A stretch of DNA of 64,000 nucleotides from Marinobacter persicus (GTDB lineage: Bacteria; Pseudomonadota; Gammaproteobacteria; Pseudomonadales; Oleiphilaceae), in the NCBI RefSeq assembly GCF_900114155.1, contig NZ_FOSC01000003.1, positions 124,001-188,000 of the forward strand. Direction: 5' to 3'. Position numbers and translations under genes: made by a program. The notes beneath the pieces are model-generated. The model was not told the DNA's origin. It worked only from the letters and a program-made list of their open reading frames with translations, and searched no databases. Below are positions 43,105-53,764 of the stretch, in pieces (the stretch's first letter is position 1; every line of letters begins with the position of its first letter).

Positions 43105-44544
43105 ATGTCAGAAAATAACACGGTACTGGTGCTGAGCGGCGACGAAGGCCGACGTCGTGACCTGGTCACGATCCTTGAATTTGTTGGAGACGAACAGGTG
43201 TTGGCCGGTGCCGAAGCCGAAGCGGCGCTGGCGGATGAGCAGGCAGCCGAGGAAGCCTTGTTGGCCGTGATAAACGGCGAAGATGACGGGGCTGTACCTG
43301 CGATCGAGGAAATCTGTCAATCAGCCCGGGGTCTTCCGGTGGTGGTGGTTGGTGATGCGGACCTGGACGGCCTGGCCGATGAGCACGCCGGGCGGGTGGT
43401 GGCGCGTATGGACTGGCCGCTCAACTACACCAAGTTCGTTGATGCCTTCTACCGGGCCCAGCTGTACCGTGAACAATTTCGCCGTAACAGGAAAAGCGGC
43501 CGGGGCGTGCAGCTGTTCCGTAGCCTGGTCGGCACCAGCCGGCGCGTGCAGCAGGTTCGTCAGTTGATGCAGCAAGTGGCCGATAAAGAAGTGAGTGTGC
43601 TGGTTACCGGTGAATCCGGTACTGGTAAAGAGGTGGTGGCCCGTAACCTGCATTACCATTCGTCGCGGCGCGACAAACCGTTTGTGCCGGTTAACTGTGG
43701 CGCCATTCCGGCCGAACTGCTGGAAAGCGAGCTGTTTGGCCATGAAAAGGGCGCGTTCACCGGCGCAATCACGGCCCGGGTGGGGCGTTTTGAACTGGCC
43801 GAGGGCGGTACACTGTTTCTCGACGAAATCGGGGACATGCCGCTGAATATGCAGGTTAAAATCCTGCGGGTGTTGCAGGAGCGCACGTTTGAAAAAGTCG
43901 GCAGCAATAAAACCCAGACGGCCGATGTGCGGGTAATTGCCGCCACCCACAAAAACCTGGAAGACATGATTGAATCGGGTGATTTCCGGGAAGACCTGTA
44001 CTATCGCCTGAACGTGTTTCCCATCGAGATGCCGGCGCTGCGCGAGCGTGCCGAAGATATCCCGCTGCTGATCAATGAACTGATCGCCCGCATGGAAAAG
44101 GAAAAGCGTGGCACCCTGCGCCTCAACTCCGCCGCCGTGATGAGTCTGTGTCGCCATGACTGGCCGGGCAACGTGCGGGAACTGGCCAATCTGGTGGAGC
44201 GCCTGGCAATCATGCATCCGGACGGTGTGATCGGCGTGCAGGAGTTGCCGCCGAAGTTCCGCTATGTCGATGACTATGAGCAGAGCCCCGAGCCGGACGA
44301 GGAGCAGATGCTGGCCGAGAGTGCTGGAGGTCTGGTTGGCCTGGATGCGCCTGCCACCCTGCCGTCAGATGGTCTGGACCTGAAAGACTATCTGGCCACC
44401 CTGGAAAAGCAGTTGATCCAGCAAGCCCTGGATGAAGCGGATGGCGTGGTGGCCCGGGCGGCGGAGAAGCTCAGTATCCGCCGCACGACTCTGGTTGAGA
44501 AGGTGCGCAAATACGGTTTGCGTCAGGAGTCCGAAGAGGCCTGA
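43105..44544 (+). CDS. fleQ: Flagellar master regulator FleQ (sigma-54 activator)
   Basis: The 479-residue protein has an N-terminal receiver-like FleQ domain (about 7-125) and a AAA+ domain. Walker A is GESGTGKE (169-176), the sigma-54 contact loop is GAFTGA (216-221), and Walker B is GGTLFLDEI (234-242). A C-terminal Fis-type HTH follows ([24 protein letters not shown]). FleQ homologues bind c-di-GMP at the AAA+ domain and switch between flagellar and exopolysaccharide genes. It precedes fleSR and the fli genes, whose promoters carry sigma-54 boxes. Confidence 0.94.
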   Translation: MSENNTVLVLSGDEGRRRDLVTILEFVGDEQVLAGAEAEAALADEQAAEEALLAVINGEDDGAVPAIEEICQSARGLPVVVVGDADLDGLADEHAGRVVARMDWPLNYTKFVDAFYRAQLYREQFRRNRKSGRGVQLFRSLVGTSRRVQQVRQLMQQVADKEVSVLVTGESGTGKEVVARNLHYHSSRRDKPFVPVNCGAIPAELLESELFGHEKGAFTGAITARVGRFELAEGGTLFLDEIGDMPLNMQVKILRVLQERTFEKVGSNKTQTADVRVIAATHKNLEDMIESGDFREDLYYRLNVFPIEMPALRERAEDIPLLINELIARMEKEKRGTLRLNSAAVMSLCRHDWPGNVRELANLVERLAIMHPDGVIGVQELPPKFRYVDDYEQSPEPDEEQMLAESAGGLVGLDAPATLPSDGLDLKDYLATLEKQLIQQALDEADGVVARAAEKLSIRRTTLVEKVRKYGLRQESEEA

Positions 44545-44672
44545 CGGGCTAGCGGGTGGCGTCAAAGGTTCGTAATGACCAGCGCTGCCCAGTCCGGTTT
44601 TCCCGCCATAAAATCGTCACTCCCGTCTCCGTTAATACCCTTTCCCTTTGAAATATATATAAAAACTGTAAC

Positions 44673-44689
44673 TGGCACAGTTATCGCTT
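44673..44689 (+). promoter_or_regulatory. Sigma-54 promoter of fleSR
   Basis: TGGCACAGTTATCGCTT matches the -24 GG / -12 GC consensus with 10 nt between the two dinucleotides. It lies 65 nt before the fleS ATG. Confidence 0.82.
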
Positions 44690-44752
44690 ATCTCCCGTTA
44701 ACGATACATCCGATTGCTCTGGCCCACGCCGGGCCGGTTCAGGGAGAAAGTT

Positions 44753-45988
44753 ATGAGTCAGGCACAATTTGTCTTGCAATCCGAACGCACCAAGGCGTGT
44801 GATGCCAACGCGGCGGCCGATGTAAACAACAAGGTCACGGCGCTGTTTCCGGAACAGAAAGATGAAGCTGTGGATTCCGCGCTGGAGCTGTTCAACCGCA
44901 TGTCGCAGCAGATTACCGACTCCTACCGTACCCTTGAGTCCAGAGTTAACCAGTTGTCCGGCGAGCTGACCCAGGAAACCCTGCAGCGCCAGCAGGAACT
45001 GGAAGAGAAGGAGCAGTTGGCGGATCAGTTGTCGACCCTGCTCAAGGCCCTGCCCGCCGGCGTTGTGGTGCTGGACAAACATGGCGTGGTCAGCCAATGC
45101 AATCCCGCTGCGGTGGCGCTGCTCGGTGAGCCGTTGGACGGTGAGAGCTGGGTCAACGTCATTCACCGTTGTTTCGCGCCGCGCCGGGATGATGGCCATG
45201 AAGTCTCCCTGAAAGACGGTCGGCGTGTGAGCATCGAAATTCGTACCATGGAAAACCAGCCCGGCCAGTTGATTCTGCTGACCGACCTGACAGAAACCCG
45301 CCAGTTGCAATCCCAACTGGCCCATGCCCAGCGTCTGTCGGCCATGGGTAAAATGGTGGCCTCACTGGCGCATCAGATTCGCACGCCGCTGTCGGCCGCC
45401 ATTCTCTATGGCGGCCACCTGAGCCAGCCGGATCTGGAAGAAGAAATGCGCCAGCGCTGCGCGGACCGCCTGATGTCCCGCCTGACCCATCTTGAACAGC
45501 AGGTTCGAGACATGCTGATTTTCGCCCGGGGCGAAACCCGGCTGGCCGAGGAGTTACCGGCCAGCAAGCTGGTCTCCGCCCTTGAGAGTGCGCTTGACGG
45601 CGTGCGGGCGACACCTGGTGCCTCGGTCTCCCTCACTGACACTATTTCCGGTGATTGCCGCCTGATGTGTAACCGCGATGCGCTGGTGGGCGCCTGTACC
45701 AACCTGGTGAACAACAGCCTGGAAGCTGGCGCCACCGACGTCCATGTGACGCTGGAAACGTCTGCTGCGGGTCTTGTTATCAGGGTTGCAGACAACGGGC
45801 CGGGCTTCGAGTCCGAGCAGGCCGGGCGTATTACCGAGGCCTTTTACACCACCAAATCCCATGGCACCGGTCTGGGCCTGGCGGTGGTGCAGGCCGTCAC
45901 CAAGGCCCATAAAGGCGAGTTTTCCATTTATTCACCGGAGCAGGGCGGCGCAGTGGCACAACTGCAGTTACCGACCCTGGCCGGTTAA
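44753..45988 (+). CDS. fleS: Flagellar sensor histidine kinase FleS (FlrB)
   Basis: The 411-residue kinase has a helical N-terminus, a PAS domain (about 95-185), HisKA with the phospho-acceptor His207 (SLAHQIRTPLSAA) and an HATPase domain (ACTNLVNNSLEAG, VADNGPGF, GTGLGLAVV). There is no membrane helix, as in FleS/FlrB. It phosphorylates FleR. The ATG at 44753 has GGGAG; upstream in-frame codons lack a site. It is preceded by a sigma-54 promoter and followed after 25 nt by fleR. Confidence 0.93.
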   Translation: MSQAQFVLQSERTKACDANAAADVNNKVTALFPEQKDEAVDSALELFNRMSQQITDSYRTLESRVNQLSGELTQETLQRQQELEEKEQLADQLSTLLKALPAGVVVLDKHGVVSQCNPAAVALLGEPLDGESWVNVIHRCFAPRRDDGHEVSLKDGRRVSIEIRTMENQPGQLILLTDLTETRQLQSQLAHAQRLSAMGKMVASLAHQIRTPLSAAILYGGHLSQPDLEEEMRQRCADRLMSRLTHLEQQVRDMLIFARGETRLAEELPASKLVSALESALDGVRATPGASVSLTDTISGDCRLMCNRDALVGACTNLVNNSLEAGATDVHVTLETSAAGLVIRVADNGPGFESEQAGRITEAFYTTKSHGTGLGLAVVQAVTKAHKGEFSIYSPEQGGAVAQLQLPTLAG

Positions 45989-46013
45989 AACAACAATTCT
46001 GGAGGCAGATGGC

Positions 46014-47507
46014 ATGGCTAAGGCAAAAATTCTGATTGTAGAAGACGATCACGATCTGCGTGACGCCCTGGTAACCACCCTGGAATTGGCAAAATACCAG
46101 GTCCATGAAGCCGCCAACGGCGAGCAGGCGCTCGCCAGCCTGGCGAAAAGCCCCGTGGACATGGTGGTCAGCGACGTCAACATGCCGGGCATGTCCGGGC
46201 ATGAGCTGCTGGCCGAGGTTCAGCGCCTGTATCCGGGGCTGCCAATGATGCTGATTACCGCCTATGGTCAGATCAGTGATGCGGTCTCTGCCATGCAGTC
46301 CGGTGCCATTGATTATCTGGTGAAACCGTTTGAGCCCAAGGTTCTGGTTGAGGCTGTCAGTAAGGTGGTTGGCGGCGGCAGCCAGAAATCCTCTGATCAG
46401 CCGGTGGCCGAAGATCCGGTCAGCCTGCGCATGTTCCAGTTGGCCAGCAAAGTCGCCAATAGCGAATCCACCGTCATGATTTCCGGTGAGAGCGGTACCG
46501 GTAAAGAAGTACTGGCCCGTTACATTCACCAGCAGTCACCCCGTGCGGATCAGCCCTTTGTGGCAATTAACTGTGCGGCCATTCCGGAAAACATGCTCGA
46601 AGCGATCCTGTTCGGCCACGAGAAGGGCGCGTTTACCGGCGCTGTGTCGTCCTCGCCGGGTAAATTCGAGCAGGCCAATGGTGGCACCATTCTGCTGGAT
46701 GAGATTTCAGAAATGGACATGAACCTGCAATCCAAGCTGCTGCGGGTGCTGCAGGAGCGGGAAGTGGAACGAGTGGGTGGTCGCAAAACCATCGCACTGG
46801 ATGTGCGGGTTATTGCCACTACCAACCGCGACCTGGCCGACTACGTGCGCGAAGGCAAGTTCCGTGAAGACCTGTATTACCGGCTGACCGTCTTCCCCAT
46901 GCACTGGCAGCCGCTGCGTGAGCGGCCCATGGATATCCTGCCGCTGGCCAAGTCCCTGCTGCGCAAGCACAGCCGGAAAATGAAACTGACCGGCATTACC
47001 CTGGCGGAAGACGCGCGCCGCGCTCTCACCACCCATGCCTGGCCGGGTAACGTGCGCGAACTGGACAACGCCATACAGCGGGCACTGGTTCTGATGCAGG
47101 GCACGGTGATTCACGCAGGCGATCTGTGCCTGGAACTGGGCATTACCGGCAAGCCGGATTTGCAGGCGGCCCAACCGTCCGGGACGCCCGGGCCTGAGGT
47201 GCGGTCCGAACCGCCGGCCAGAGAGGTGCCCATCTACACCGTCGAAGAGCAGCGGGCACGGCAAGCCGCTGAGCCTGATCATGGGCAGGCCGAGCCGGCC
47301 GCTGACAGTGCCGAATTCGGTGGCAGTCTGGGTAATGATCTGCGCCAACAGGAGTTCCGTATCATCATCCAGACGCTGCGCAACGAAGGTGGCCGACGTA
47401 ACCGGGCCGCCGAACAGCTGGGTATCAGCCCGCGCACCCTGCGCTACAAGCTCGCCCAGATGCGTGACGCCGGTATCGATCTCGACAGCGAATTGGCCAT
47501 GGCCTGA
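46014..47507 (+). CDS. fleR: Flagellar response regulator FleR (FlrC)
   Basis: The 497-residue sigma-54 activator has a receiver domain (phospho-acceptor Asp54 in VVSDVNMPG; Lys104), AAA+ (Walker A GESGTGKE at 158-165, GAFTGA at 205-210, GGTILLDEIS) and a C-terminal Fis HTH (GGRRNRAAEQLGISPRTLRYKLAQM). It activates fliE- and related promoters after FleS phosphorylation. A linker of low complexity lies at about 385-430. Start: ATG 46014 with GGAGG 8 nt upstream. Confidence 0.94.
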   Translation: MAKAKILIVEDDHDLRDALVTTLELAKYQVHEAANGEQALASLAKSPVDMVVSDVNMPGMSGHELLAEVQRLYPGLPMMLITAYGQISDAVSAMQSGAIDYLVKPFEPKVLVEAVSKVVGGGSQKSSDQPVAEDPVSLRMFQLASKVANSESTVMISGESGTGKEVLARYIHQQSPRADQPFVAINCAAIPENMLEAILFGHEKGAFTGAVSSSPGKFEQANGGTILLDEISEMDMNLQSKLLRVLQEREVERVGGRKTIALDVRVIATTNRDLADYVREGKFREDLYYRLTVFPMHWQPLRERPMDILPLAKSLLRKHSRKMKLTGITLAEDARRALTTHAWPGNVRELDNAIQRALVLMQGTVIHAGDLCLELGITGKPDLQAAQPSGTPGPEVRSEPPAREVPIYTVEEQRARQAAEPDHGQAEPAADSAEFGGSLGNDLRQQEFRIIIQTLRNEGGRRNRAAEQLGISPRTLRYKLAQMRDAGIDLDSELAMA

Positions 47508-47551
47508 TGGTGCCTCGGCTGTAGCCAATGGTTCAGCAAGCTACTCCTTCG

Positions 47552-47577
47552 GGCACCCTGCGGGGTGCCACTTTTTT
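47552..47577 (+). terminator. Rho-independent terminator of fleSR
   Basis: GGCACCC pairs with GGGTGCC across a 4-nt loop and is followed by six T. It separates fleSR from the fliE operon promoter. Confidence 0.85.
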
Positions 47578-47686
47578 ATCCTTCCTTTGTTCCGGCTCGA
47601 CAGTAGCCCGTCAAAACTCCGGCGCCTTCACGTCCGTCTTCATTGATAATATTGTTAAGTTGTTGTTAGTAAAGATTTATTAAATA

Positions 47687-47704
47687 TTGGCCTGTTGCTT
47701 GCTT
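47687..47704 (+). promoter_or_regulatory. Sigma-54 promoter of the fliE operon
   Basis: TTGGCCTGTTGCTTGCTT has GG at 47689-47690 and GC at 47701-47702, with 10 nt between. It is close to the ideal TTGGCAC-N5-TTGCTT and lies about 68 nt before the fliE ATG. Confidence 0.88.
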
Positions 47705-47771
47705 TCTCTGTGTTAACGACATCTGTCATGTAAAGATGAACAGACGCCCACTGGGCAACCGGGAGAGAAAC

Positions 47772-48149
47772 ATGGTTCAACGTGCCGACATCAACAGTGT
47801 CTTGTCCGACATCCGCAATCTGCGTTCGCAAATGATGCAGAACCAGCAGAATCAGCAGATCGAACAGAACCAGGGTGTTCGCAACCGTGTTGATAGCCCT
47901 CGCGGCGTTCAGGAAACCCGGGAATCCACCAGTTTTGGTGATATGCTTGGCAGCGCCGTCAATAACGTGAACAACCTCCAGCAAGAAGCCAGCGAGTTGC
48001 GCACCGCCTATGATATGGGTGACCCGAACGTGGACATCACCCGGGTGATGATTGCCGCCGAAAAATCTTCCGTGTCTTTTGAAGCACTGACCCAGGTGAG
48101 AAACCGGGTGGTCCGTGCTTACGAAGACATCATGAACATGCCGATCTGA
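47772..48149 (+). CDS. fliE: Flagellar basal-body protein FliE
   Basis: The 125-residue protein joins the MS ring and rod, and is exported by the flagellar type III apparatus. It has the FliE C-terminal signature DPNVDITRVMIAAEKSSVSFEALTQVRNRVVRAYEDIMNMPI and a Gln/Asn-rich N-terminal part (about 22-35). Start: ATG 47772 with GGGAGAG. First gene of the fliEFGHIJ operon, 15 nt before fliF. Confidence 0.95.
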   Translation: MVQRADINSVLSDIRNLRSQMMQNQQNQQIEQNQGVRNRVDSPRGVQETRESTSFGDMLGSAVNNVNNLQQEASELRTAYDMGDPNVDITRVMIAAEKSSVSFEALTQVRNRVVRAYEDIMNMPI

Positions 48150-48164
48150 TAACGGAGCAGTAGC

Positions 48165-49865
48165 ATGGCAAGCGTACCTGCAGAAACCAACGCTTCTGAC
48201 CTGCCCGCAAGCAGCGAGAGCGATAGCCCTGAAAGTGGCAACAAGATGTTGATGGGGTTCAATCGTCTGAACCTGCTGCGCCAGGTGGGGCTGATGGTCG
48301 GACTGGCCGCCAGTGTGGCCCTCGGCGTTGCGGTTGTGCTTTGGGCGCAGGAACCCAATTACCAGCCGGTGGTGGGGGATCTGTCCAACTACAACCCGCA
48401 GGACGTGGCCTCCATCCTGGACAGCAATGGTATCGAATACAAAATGGACCCCCGCTCGGGTGCCCTGCTGGTCCCCTCGGATAAAGTGTACGACGCCCGC
48501 ATGAAGCTGGCCGCCGAAGGCGTGACCGATCGCAAAACCATCGGTTTTGAACTGCTCGACCAGGACCGCGGGCTGGGCACCTCCCAGTTCATGGAAACCG
48601 TCAGTTACCGCCGTGGCCTGGAAGGTGAACTGGCACGCACCATCGCCAGCATGCGCGGCGTCAAAAATGCCCGGGTACATCTGGCTATTCCGGAACGCTC
48701 GGTATTTATTCGTGATGCCCGCGAGCCCAGTGCGTCGGTGTTTCTGGATCTGTTCGCCGGTCGCCGGCCGGAGCAGGAGCAAATCCGTGCCATCGTGAAC
48801 CTGGTGGCCGGCAGTATTCCGATGATGAAGCGAGAGCAGGTCACGGTGGTAGACCACAACGGCAACCTGTTGACCGGTAATGAGCCGGAAGCCGAAGTCG
48901 ACCGGATGAAAGATCAGTACGAGTACACCGCGCAGGTGGAAGAGCGGTTGTCCCGTCGTGTTGCCTCCCTCATTTCCCCCATTATCGGTGACGGTCGCTA
49001 TCGTGCGGAGGTGACTGCGGATCTGGATTTTTCCGCGGTTGAGCGTGCCGAAGAGCTGTTTAATCCGGACCAGCAGGCCGTGCGCAGTGAGCGCGAACTG
49101 GTGGACCAGCGCGGTGGTAATGCTCAGGGCGGTGTGCCCGGCGCATTGTCGAATCAACCGCCGGGTGCGGCAACCGTGCCTGAACAGGCTGGCGACGGCG
49201 AGGACGGTGAAGGCGGTAATGAGGCCCCGGTGAACGTGCGGCGCGAGTCCACCCGCAACTACGAAGTGGACCGCACGGTAAGTTACACTCGCCAGGAAAT
49301 GGGGGCCATCAATCGTGTGACGGTGGCACTGGCGGTGGATGACAAGCGGGTCGTGGATCCGGAAACCGGCGAAGTCAATTTTGAGCCCTGGAGTGAAGAG
49401 GAACTGCAGCGCCTGAGCATGCTGGTGCGGGATGCTGTAGGCTACTCTGCGGCACGCGGTGACAGCGTGACCGTCATGAACACTCCTTTTGCCCAGGAAG
49501 AGACCGTGGAGTACGAAGAACCGGGCTTCTGGGAACAGCCCTGGTTCTGGGACCTGATGAAGCAGGTGCTGGCCGGTCTGGTTATCCTGATTCTTGTGCT
49601 TGGGCTGTTGCGCCCGACCCTCAAGGCACTGTCTGGCGGCGGCCGTTCCGGCAAGGAAGGCGAGGACGAGGGCGATTATGGTTCACTGGATGGCATCGAA
49701 GGTGGCGACGCCCTGCGGGATGCCATGTCGTCACAGGATGACCTGCTTTTGCCCGGTGCCACTGAAGGTTATGATAGGCACCTGAATGCCCTGAAAGGCC
49801 TGATCGCTGACGATCCGGCCCGGGTGTCTCAAGTATTGCGTCAATGGGTGAACGTCGATGACTGA
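48165..49865 (+). CDS. fliF: Flagellar MS-ring protein FliF
   Basis: The 566-residue protein forms the MS ring in the inner membrane. Two membrane helices (about 44-63 and 465-485) flank the periplasmic ring-building domains (YQPVVGDLSNYNPQDVASILDSNGI; KNARVHLAIPE; RNYEVDRTVSYTRQEMG). A cytoplasmic C-terminus (residues ~500-566) binds FliG. It overlaps fliG by 8 nt. Confidence 0.96.
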   Translation: MASVPAETNASDLPASSESDSPESGNKMLMGFNRLNLLRQVGLMVGLAASVALGVAVVLWAQEPNYQPVVGDLSNYNPQDVASILDSNGIEYKMDPRSGALLVPSDKVYDARMKLAAEGVTDRKTIGFELLDQDRGLGTSQFMETVSYRRGLEGELARTIASMRGVKNARVHLAIPERSVFIRDAREPSASVFLDLFAGRRPEQEQIRAIVNLVAGSIPMMKREQVTVVDHNGNLLTGNEPEAEVDRMKDQYEYTAQVEERLSRRVASLISPIIGDGRYRAEVTADLDFSAVERAEELFNPDQQAVRSERELVDQRGGNAQGGVPGALSNQPPGAATVPEQAGDGEDGEGGNEAPVNVRRESTRNYEVDRTVSYTRQEMGAINRVTVALAVDDKRVVDPETGEVNFEPWSEEELQRLSMLVRDAVGYSAARGDSVTVMNTPFAQEETVEYEEPGFWEQPWFWDLMKQVLAGLVILILVLGLLRPTLKALSGGGRSGKEGEDEGDYGSLDGIEGGDALRDAMSSQDDLLLPGATEGYDRHLNALKGLIADDPARVSQVLRQWVNVDD

Positions 49866-50895
49866 TGAAAACGGCCAACAGGGTGGCGCGCAGAAGCCAA
49901 GGCGCAAGATCCCACGGGTGGAGCAGGCCGCGATCCTGCTGATGTCGCTGGGCGAGGCCGATGCCGCCGAGGTGCTCAAGCACATGGGCCCGAAAGAAGT
50001 GCAGCGGGTGGGCGTGGCCATGGCCCAGATGGACGATGTCAGCAAAGACGACGTTGAATACGTGCTTTCCCAGTTTGTCGAGGCCGTTGGTGGTCAGACC
50101 GGCCTGGGCGTGGGCAATGACGATTATATCCGCACCATGCTGACCCAGGCCCTGGGCGATGACAAAGCCTCCAGCCTGATTGACCGCATTCTTATCGGTG
50201 GCAACACCACCGGCCTGGATACCCTGAAGTGGATGGAGCCCAAGGCCGTGGGCGATGTGATCCGTTACGAACACCCGCAAATCCAGGCCATTGTTATTTC
50301 CTACCTGGATCCGGATCAGGCCGCCGAAATTCTGGCGACCCTGGATGAAAAAGTCCGCCTGGACGTGATGATGCGCGTGGCCTCACTGGAAAGCATCCAG
50401 CCCCAGGCTCTGCAGGAACTCAACTCCATCCTCGAGAAACAGTTCTCCGGCGGCTCAGCTGCGCAGACCAGCCGTATTGGCGGCGTCAAACGGGCGGCGG
50501 ACATCATGAACTTCATGGACCGCAGCATTGAAGGTGGCCTGATGGATTCCATCAAGGACATGGACCCGGATCTGGCGACCACCATCGAAGACCTGATGTT
50601 CGTCTTCGACAACCTCAAGGATGTGGACGACCGTGGTATTCAGGCCCTGTTGCGCGAAGTATCCTCCGAAGTTCTGGTGGTGGCGCTGAAGGGCGCGGAC
50701 GACGCAGTCAAGGACAAGATTTTTGCCAACATGTCCAAACGTGCGGCGGAACTGCTGCAGGATGACCTGGAGGCCAAGGGCCCGGTCAAGGTCAGCGAAG
50801 TGGAAGCCGCGCAGAAGGACATCATCACCATTGCCCGCCGTATGGCGGAAGCCGGCGAGATTTCCCTCGGCGGTGCCGGTGAAGAAATGATGTGA
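49858..50895 (+). CDS. fliG: Flagellar motor switch protein FliG
   Basis: The 345-residue rotor protein has the N-terminal FliF-binding domain and the middle EHPQ motif (RYEHPQIQAIVISYL). The C-terminal torque helix carries charged residues (DLMFVFDNLKDVDDRGIQALLREV). It couples stator ion flow to rotation and, with FliM/FliN, sets the direction. Its stop codon overlaps the fliH start in ATGATGTGATG. Confidence 0.96.
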   Translation: MTDENGQQGGAQKPRRKIPRVEQAAILLMSLGEADAAEVLKHMGPKEVQRVGVAMAQMDDVSKDDVEYVLSQFVEAVGGQTGLGVGNDDYIRTMLTQALGDDKASSLIDRILIGGNTTGLDTLKWMEPKAVGDVIRYEHPQIQAIVISYLDPDQAAEILATLDEKVRLDVMMRVASLESIQPQALQELNSILEKQFSGGSAAQTSRIGGVKRAADIMNFMDRSIEGGLMDSIKDMDPDLATTIEDLMFVFDNLKDVDDRGIQALLREVSSEVLVVALKGADDAVKDKIFANMSKRAAELLQDDLEAKGPVKVSEVEAAQKDIITIARRMAEAGEISLGGAGEEMM

Positions 50896-51803
50896 TGAAA
50901 GACCCGGACCAGAAGCGCAGCACCCGACCAAAAGAACAGATGACCGCCTGGGAACGGTGGGAATTGCCCCTGCTTGATGAACAGGGCAACGAAGTGGTTG
51001 AGGAAGCGGAAGTCAAACCCATGACCGCTTCCGAGCTCGAGGAAATCCGCAAGGCAGCCTACGAGGATGGCTTCAAGGAAGGTCGTGAGGCCGGCTACAA
51101 AAGCGGCCTTGAGCAGGGCCGGGAGGACGGCCACAAGGAAGGTTTTGAAACCGGCCAGAATGAGGGGCGTGAACAGGGCCGGGAGCAGGCCACTGAAGAA
51201 ACCCGTCAACAGGTGGCCGCCACCCTGGATCGCCTGGAACACCTGATGGGAGAGCTGGTTTTGCCGATCCAGCGCCACGAGGAAGAACTGGAAACCGTAC
51301 TGGTGAACCTGACCACTGCCTTGTCCCGGGCGGTGGTGTTCCGGGAACTGAGCCTGGATTCCTCGCAGGTCCGCCAGGTGGTACGCCAGGCCTTGCAGGC
51401 CCTGCCGTCCACCGCTGAGAATCTGCGCATCCATATTCATCCGGATGATCTGGAGCCGGTGCGGGAAGTGGCCGAACGACTGGAATCTAAACCGGTCATT
51501 GTCGAAGATGACAGTCTGATGGCCGGCGGCTGCAAGGTGGAATCCCGTCACAGCCTGGTGGACTACACCATCGAAAAGCGCTTCCAGCACGCCGTGCAGG
51601 GCATGCTGGAAGAGCAGCTTGGTGAGTCGTCCGGCGCGGGCGCCCAGGAGGCCGAGTTGCAAATGGGCGAGCTGACCGATTTCCATCGGGATGTGTTGGC
51701 CGAATCGGCCATGGACCAGCCAACGGCTCCGGAAAACCACGCGGAGCCCGAGCAGCCGCCAGAGTCGGACCCGGAGGGCGACGATGACCTACCGGCTGGC
51801 TGA
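50895..51803 (+). CDS. fliH: Flagellar assembly protein FliH
   Basis: The 302-residue regulator of the FliI ATPase has a charged N-terminus and a long Gly-rich helix with the FliH EGxxxGxxxG-type repeats (about 55-105: [17 protein letters not shown] onward). The C-terminal FliH/V-ATPase E-type domain follows. The ATG at 50895 overlaps the fliG stop and is preferred over the GTG at 50892. It overlaps fliI by 20 nt. Longer than enteric FliH because of a Glu/Pro-rich C-terminal tail. Confidence 0.93.
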   Translation: MKDPDQKRSTRPKEQMTAWERWELPLLDEQGNEVVEEAEVKPMTASELEEIRKAAYEDGFKEGREAGYKSGLEQGREDGHKEGFETGQNEGREQGREQATEETRQQVAATLDRLEHLMGELVLPIQRHEEELETVLVNLTTALSRAVVFRELSLDSSQVRQVVRQALQALPSTAENLRIHIHPDDLEPVREVAERLESKPVIVEDDSLMAGGCKVESRHSLVDYTIEKRFQHAVQGMLEEQLGESSGAGAQEAELQMGELTDFHRDVLAESAMDQPTAPENHAEPEQPPESDPEGDDDLPAG

Positions 51804-53169
51804 ACGTCTGAAAGAACTGCAAAACGCCATCCCCCCCGAGCCGGCCCCGGAACTTTCCGGCCGTCTGACCCGCATGGTTGGCCTGACCCTGGAATGCGTC
51901 GGCTGTCCCATGGTGGTTGGCGATCGCTGTGTGATCCAGGGCCAGAGCACTGGCAACGTGGAAGCCGAAGTGGTCGGTTTCGAGGAAGACAAAGTCTACC
52001 TGATGCCACTCACGGCCATTGAAGGGTTGCGCCCGGGCGCACGGGTAGTGCCACTGACCGCCACAAGCCGTGTACCGGTTGGGCCACAGATGCTGGGCCG
52101 GGTGGTTAACGGCGCCGGCGACCCGCTTGACGGCAAAGGGCCGTTGCAGGCCGAGGCCCGGGTGAACCTGTCCGGCGACATCATCAACCCGCTCGACCGC
52201 GCCCCGGTCCGCCAGTCCATGGATGTGGGCATCCGTGCCATCAACTCTCTTCTGACCGTGGGGCAGGGCCAGCGCCTGGGGCTTTTTGCCGGCAGTGGCG
52301 TGGGCAAAAGTATGCTGCTGGGCATGATGACCCGTTTTACCGATGCCGACATCACCGTGGTCGGACTGATTGGCGAGCGGGGCCGCGAAGTAAAGGAATT
52401 TATCGAGGACATCCTGGGCGACGAAGGCCTGGCCCGCTCGGTGGTGGTGGCTGCGCCGGCGGACGACTCGCCACTGATGCGCCTGCGCGCCGCCATGCTC
52501 ACCACCCGCATAGCCGAATACTACCGGGATCAGGGCAAACGGGTGTTGCTGCTGATGGACTCACTGACCCGTTATTCCCAGGCCCAGCGGGAGATTGCCC
52601 TGGCGGTGGGCGAGCCACCGGCCACCAAGGGCTACCCGCCGTCGGTGTTTGCCAAGCTGCCTCAACTGGTGGAACGTACCGGCAACGGCCGCCCCGGTGG
52701 CGGCTCCATTACCGCGTTCTACACGGTTCTTACCGAAGGTGATGATCAGCAGGACCCCATTGCCGATGCCGCCAGGGCGATACTCGACGGCCATATCGTG
52801 CTGTCTCGCCGACTTGCCGAAGAAGGCCACTACCCGGCCATCGATGTGGAAGCCTCCATCAGCCGGGTCATGCCTCAGGTCACCAGCCCGGAGCACATGG
52901 CCCGAGCCCAGCGCTTCAAGCAGGTGTATTCCCGTTATCAGCAGGCCCGTGATCTGATCAGTGTGGGGGCCTACGTCAAGGGGTCGGACCCGGAAACGGA
53001 TTTTGCCATCCAGCATATCGGTAATATGCGTCAGTTCCTGCAGCAGGGATTGAACGAAAGTGCGCCTCTGCAGGAAAGCATTGACCAGTTGATGGCCGTG
53101 GTGCCCGAGCGCCGTTCCCCGGATCGCCAGAAAAAGCCCGCCAATAATGCGGCCCGGGGTAACCGCTGA
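51784..53169 (+). CDS. fliI: Flagellum-specific ATPase FliI
   Basis: The 461-residue hexameric ATPase drives the flagellar type III export gate. It has the Walker [13 protein letters not shown], Walker [22 protein letters not shown] and the family pattern [25 protein letters not shown]. The start at 51784 lies inside the end of fliH (20-nt overlap); the upstream part of the frame is fliH sequence in another phase. It is coupled to fliJ by a TGATG overlap. Confidence 0.96.
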   Translation: MTYRLAERLKELQNAIPPEPAPELSGRLTRMVGLTLECVGCPMVVGDRCVIQGQSTGNVEAEVVGFEEDKVYLMPLTAIEGLRPGARVVPLTATSRVPVGPQMLGRVVNGAGDPLDGKGPLQAEARVNLSGDIINPLDRAPVRQSMDVGIRAINSLLTVGQGQRLGLFAGSGVGKSMLLGMMTRFTDADITVVGLIGERGREVKEFIEDILGDEGLARSVVVAAPADDSPLMRLRAAMLTTRIAEYYRDQGKRVLLLMDSLTRYSQAQREIALAVGEPPATKGYPPSVFAKLPQLVERTGNGRPGGGSITAFYTVLTEGDDQQDPIADAARAILDGHIVLSRRLAEEGHYPAIDVEASISRVMPQVTSPEHMARAQRFKQVYSRYQQARDLISVGAYVKGSDPETDFAIQHIGNMRQFLQQGLNESAPLQESIDQLMAVVPERRSPDRQKKPANNAARGNR

Positions 53170-53612
53170 TGCTGCGTTCGCAACGGCTGCAAACCGTTCT
53201 GGCGCTGGAAAAGCGCAAAGAGCAGGAAGCGCTCGAGCGCATGGGCGAGGCGCGCGACCAGGCCGAGACTCATCGTGAGCAGGTCAAAAACCTGGAGCAG
53301 TATCAGCAGGAATATCGCAACCAGATTCGTGCCAGCCAGCAGGGCGTGGTACCGGTTACGCGCCTGCAGGCCTGGCAGGCCTTTATCGCCCAGTTGGACC
53401 AGGTGATTGCTCAGCAGGAAAAGCAGTTGCAGCAGGCCGAACAGCTGTTCGAAGCCCGGCGCCAGGAATGGCTGCAGGCCTGGGAGCGTCGTCGGGGCAT
53501 GGAAAAGTACATTGAAACCTGCCGGCAACAGGAGCAGCGGGAGCAGGATCTGCGCGAACAGAAACTGGCCGATGAAGCCGCCGGCAGGGCGTTCGTACGT
53601 CGGCAGCGTTAA
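53169..53612 (+). CDS. fliJ: Flagellar export protein FliJ
   Basis: The 147-residue protein is almost entirely coiled coil (LRSQRLQTVLALEKRKEQEAL ... EQREQDLREQKLADEAAG), as expected for FliJ, which forms the stalk in the FliI ring and escorts substrates. The ATG overlaps the fliI stop. Last gene of the fliEFGHIJ run before the regulatory trio. Confidence 0.94.
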   Translation: MLRSQRLQTVLALEKRKEQEALERMGEARDQAETHREQVKNLEQYQQEYRNQIRASQQGVVPVTRLQAWQAFIAQLDQVIAQQEKQLQQAEQLFEARRQEWLQAWERRRGMEKYIETCRQQEQREQDLREQKLADEAAGRAFVRRQR

Positions 53613-53764
53613 TACCGGATTTTGATTCAGGTACATGCAAAATCCGGCAATTCGGCTATGCTTGTGCCCATACAGTGGCTGGCTGCGTAGCGAAAACAGA
53701 CGAAAGTGGCAAAAGAGCCGGCGATATGATTCAGAGGCTTTCGCCATGTTTCGGGAGATTGACA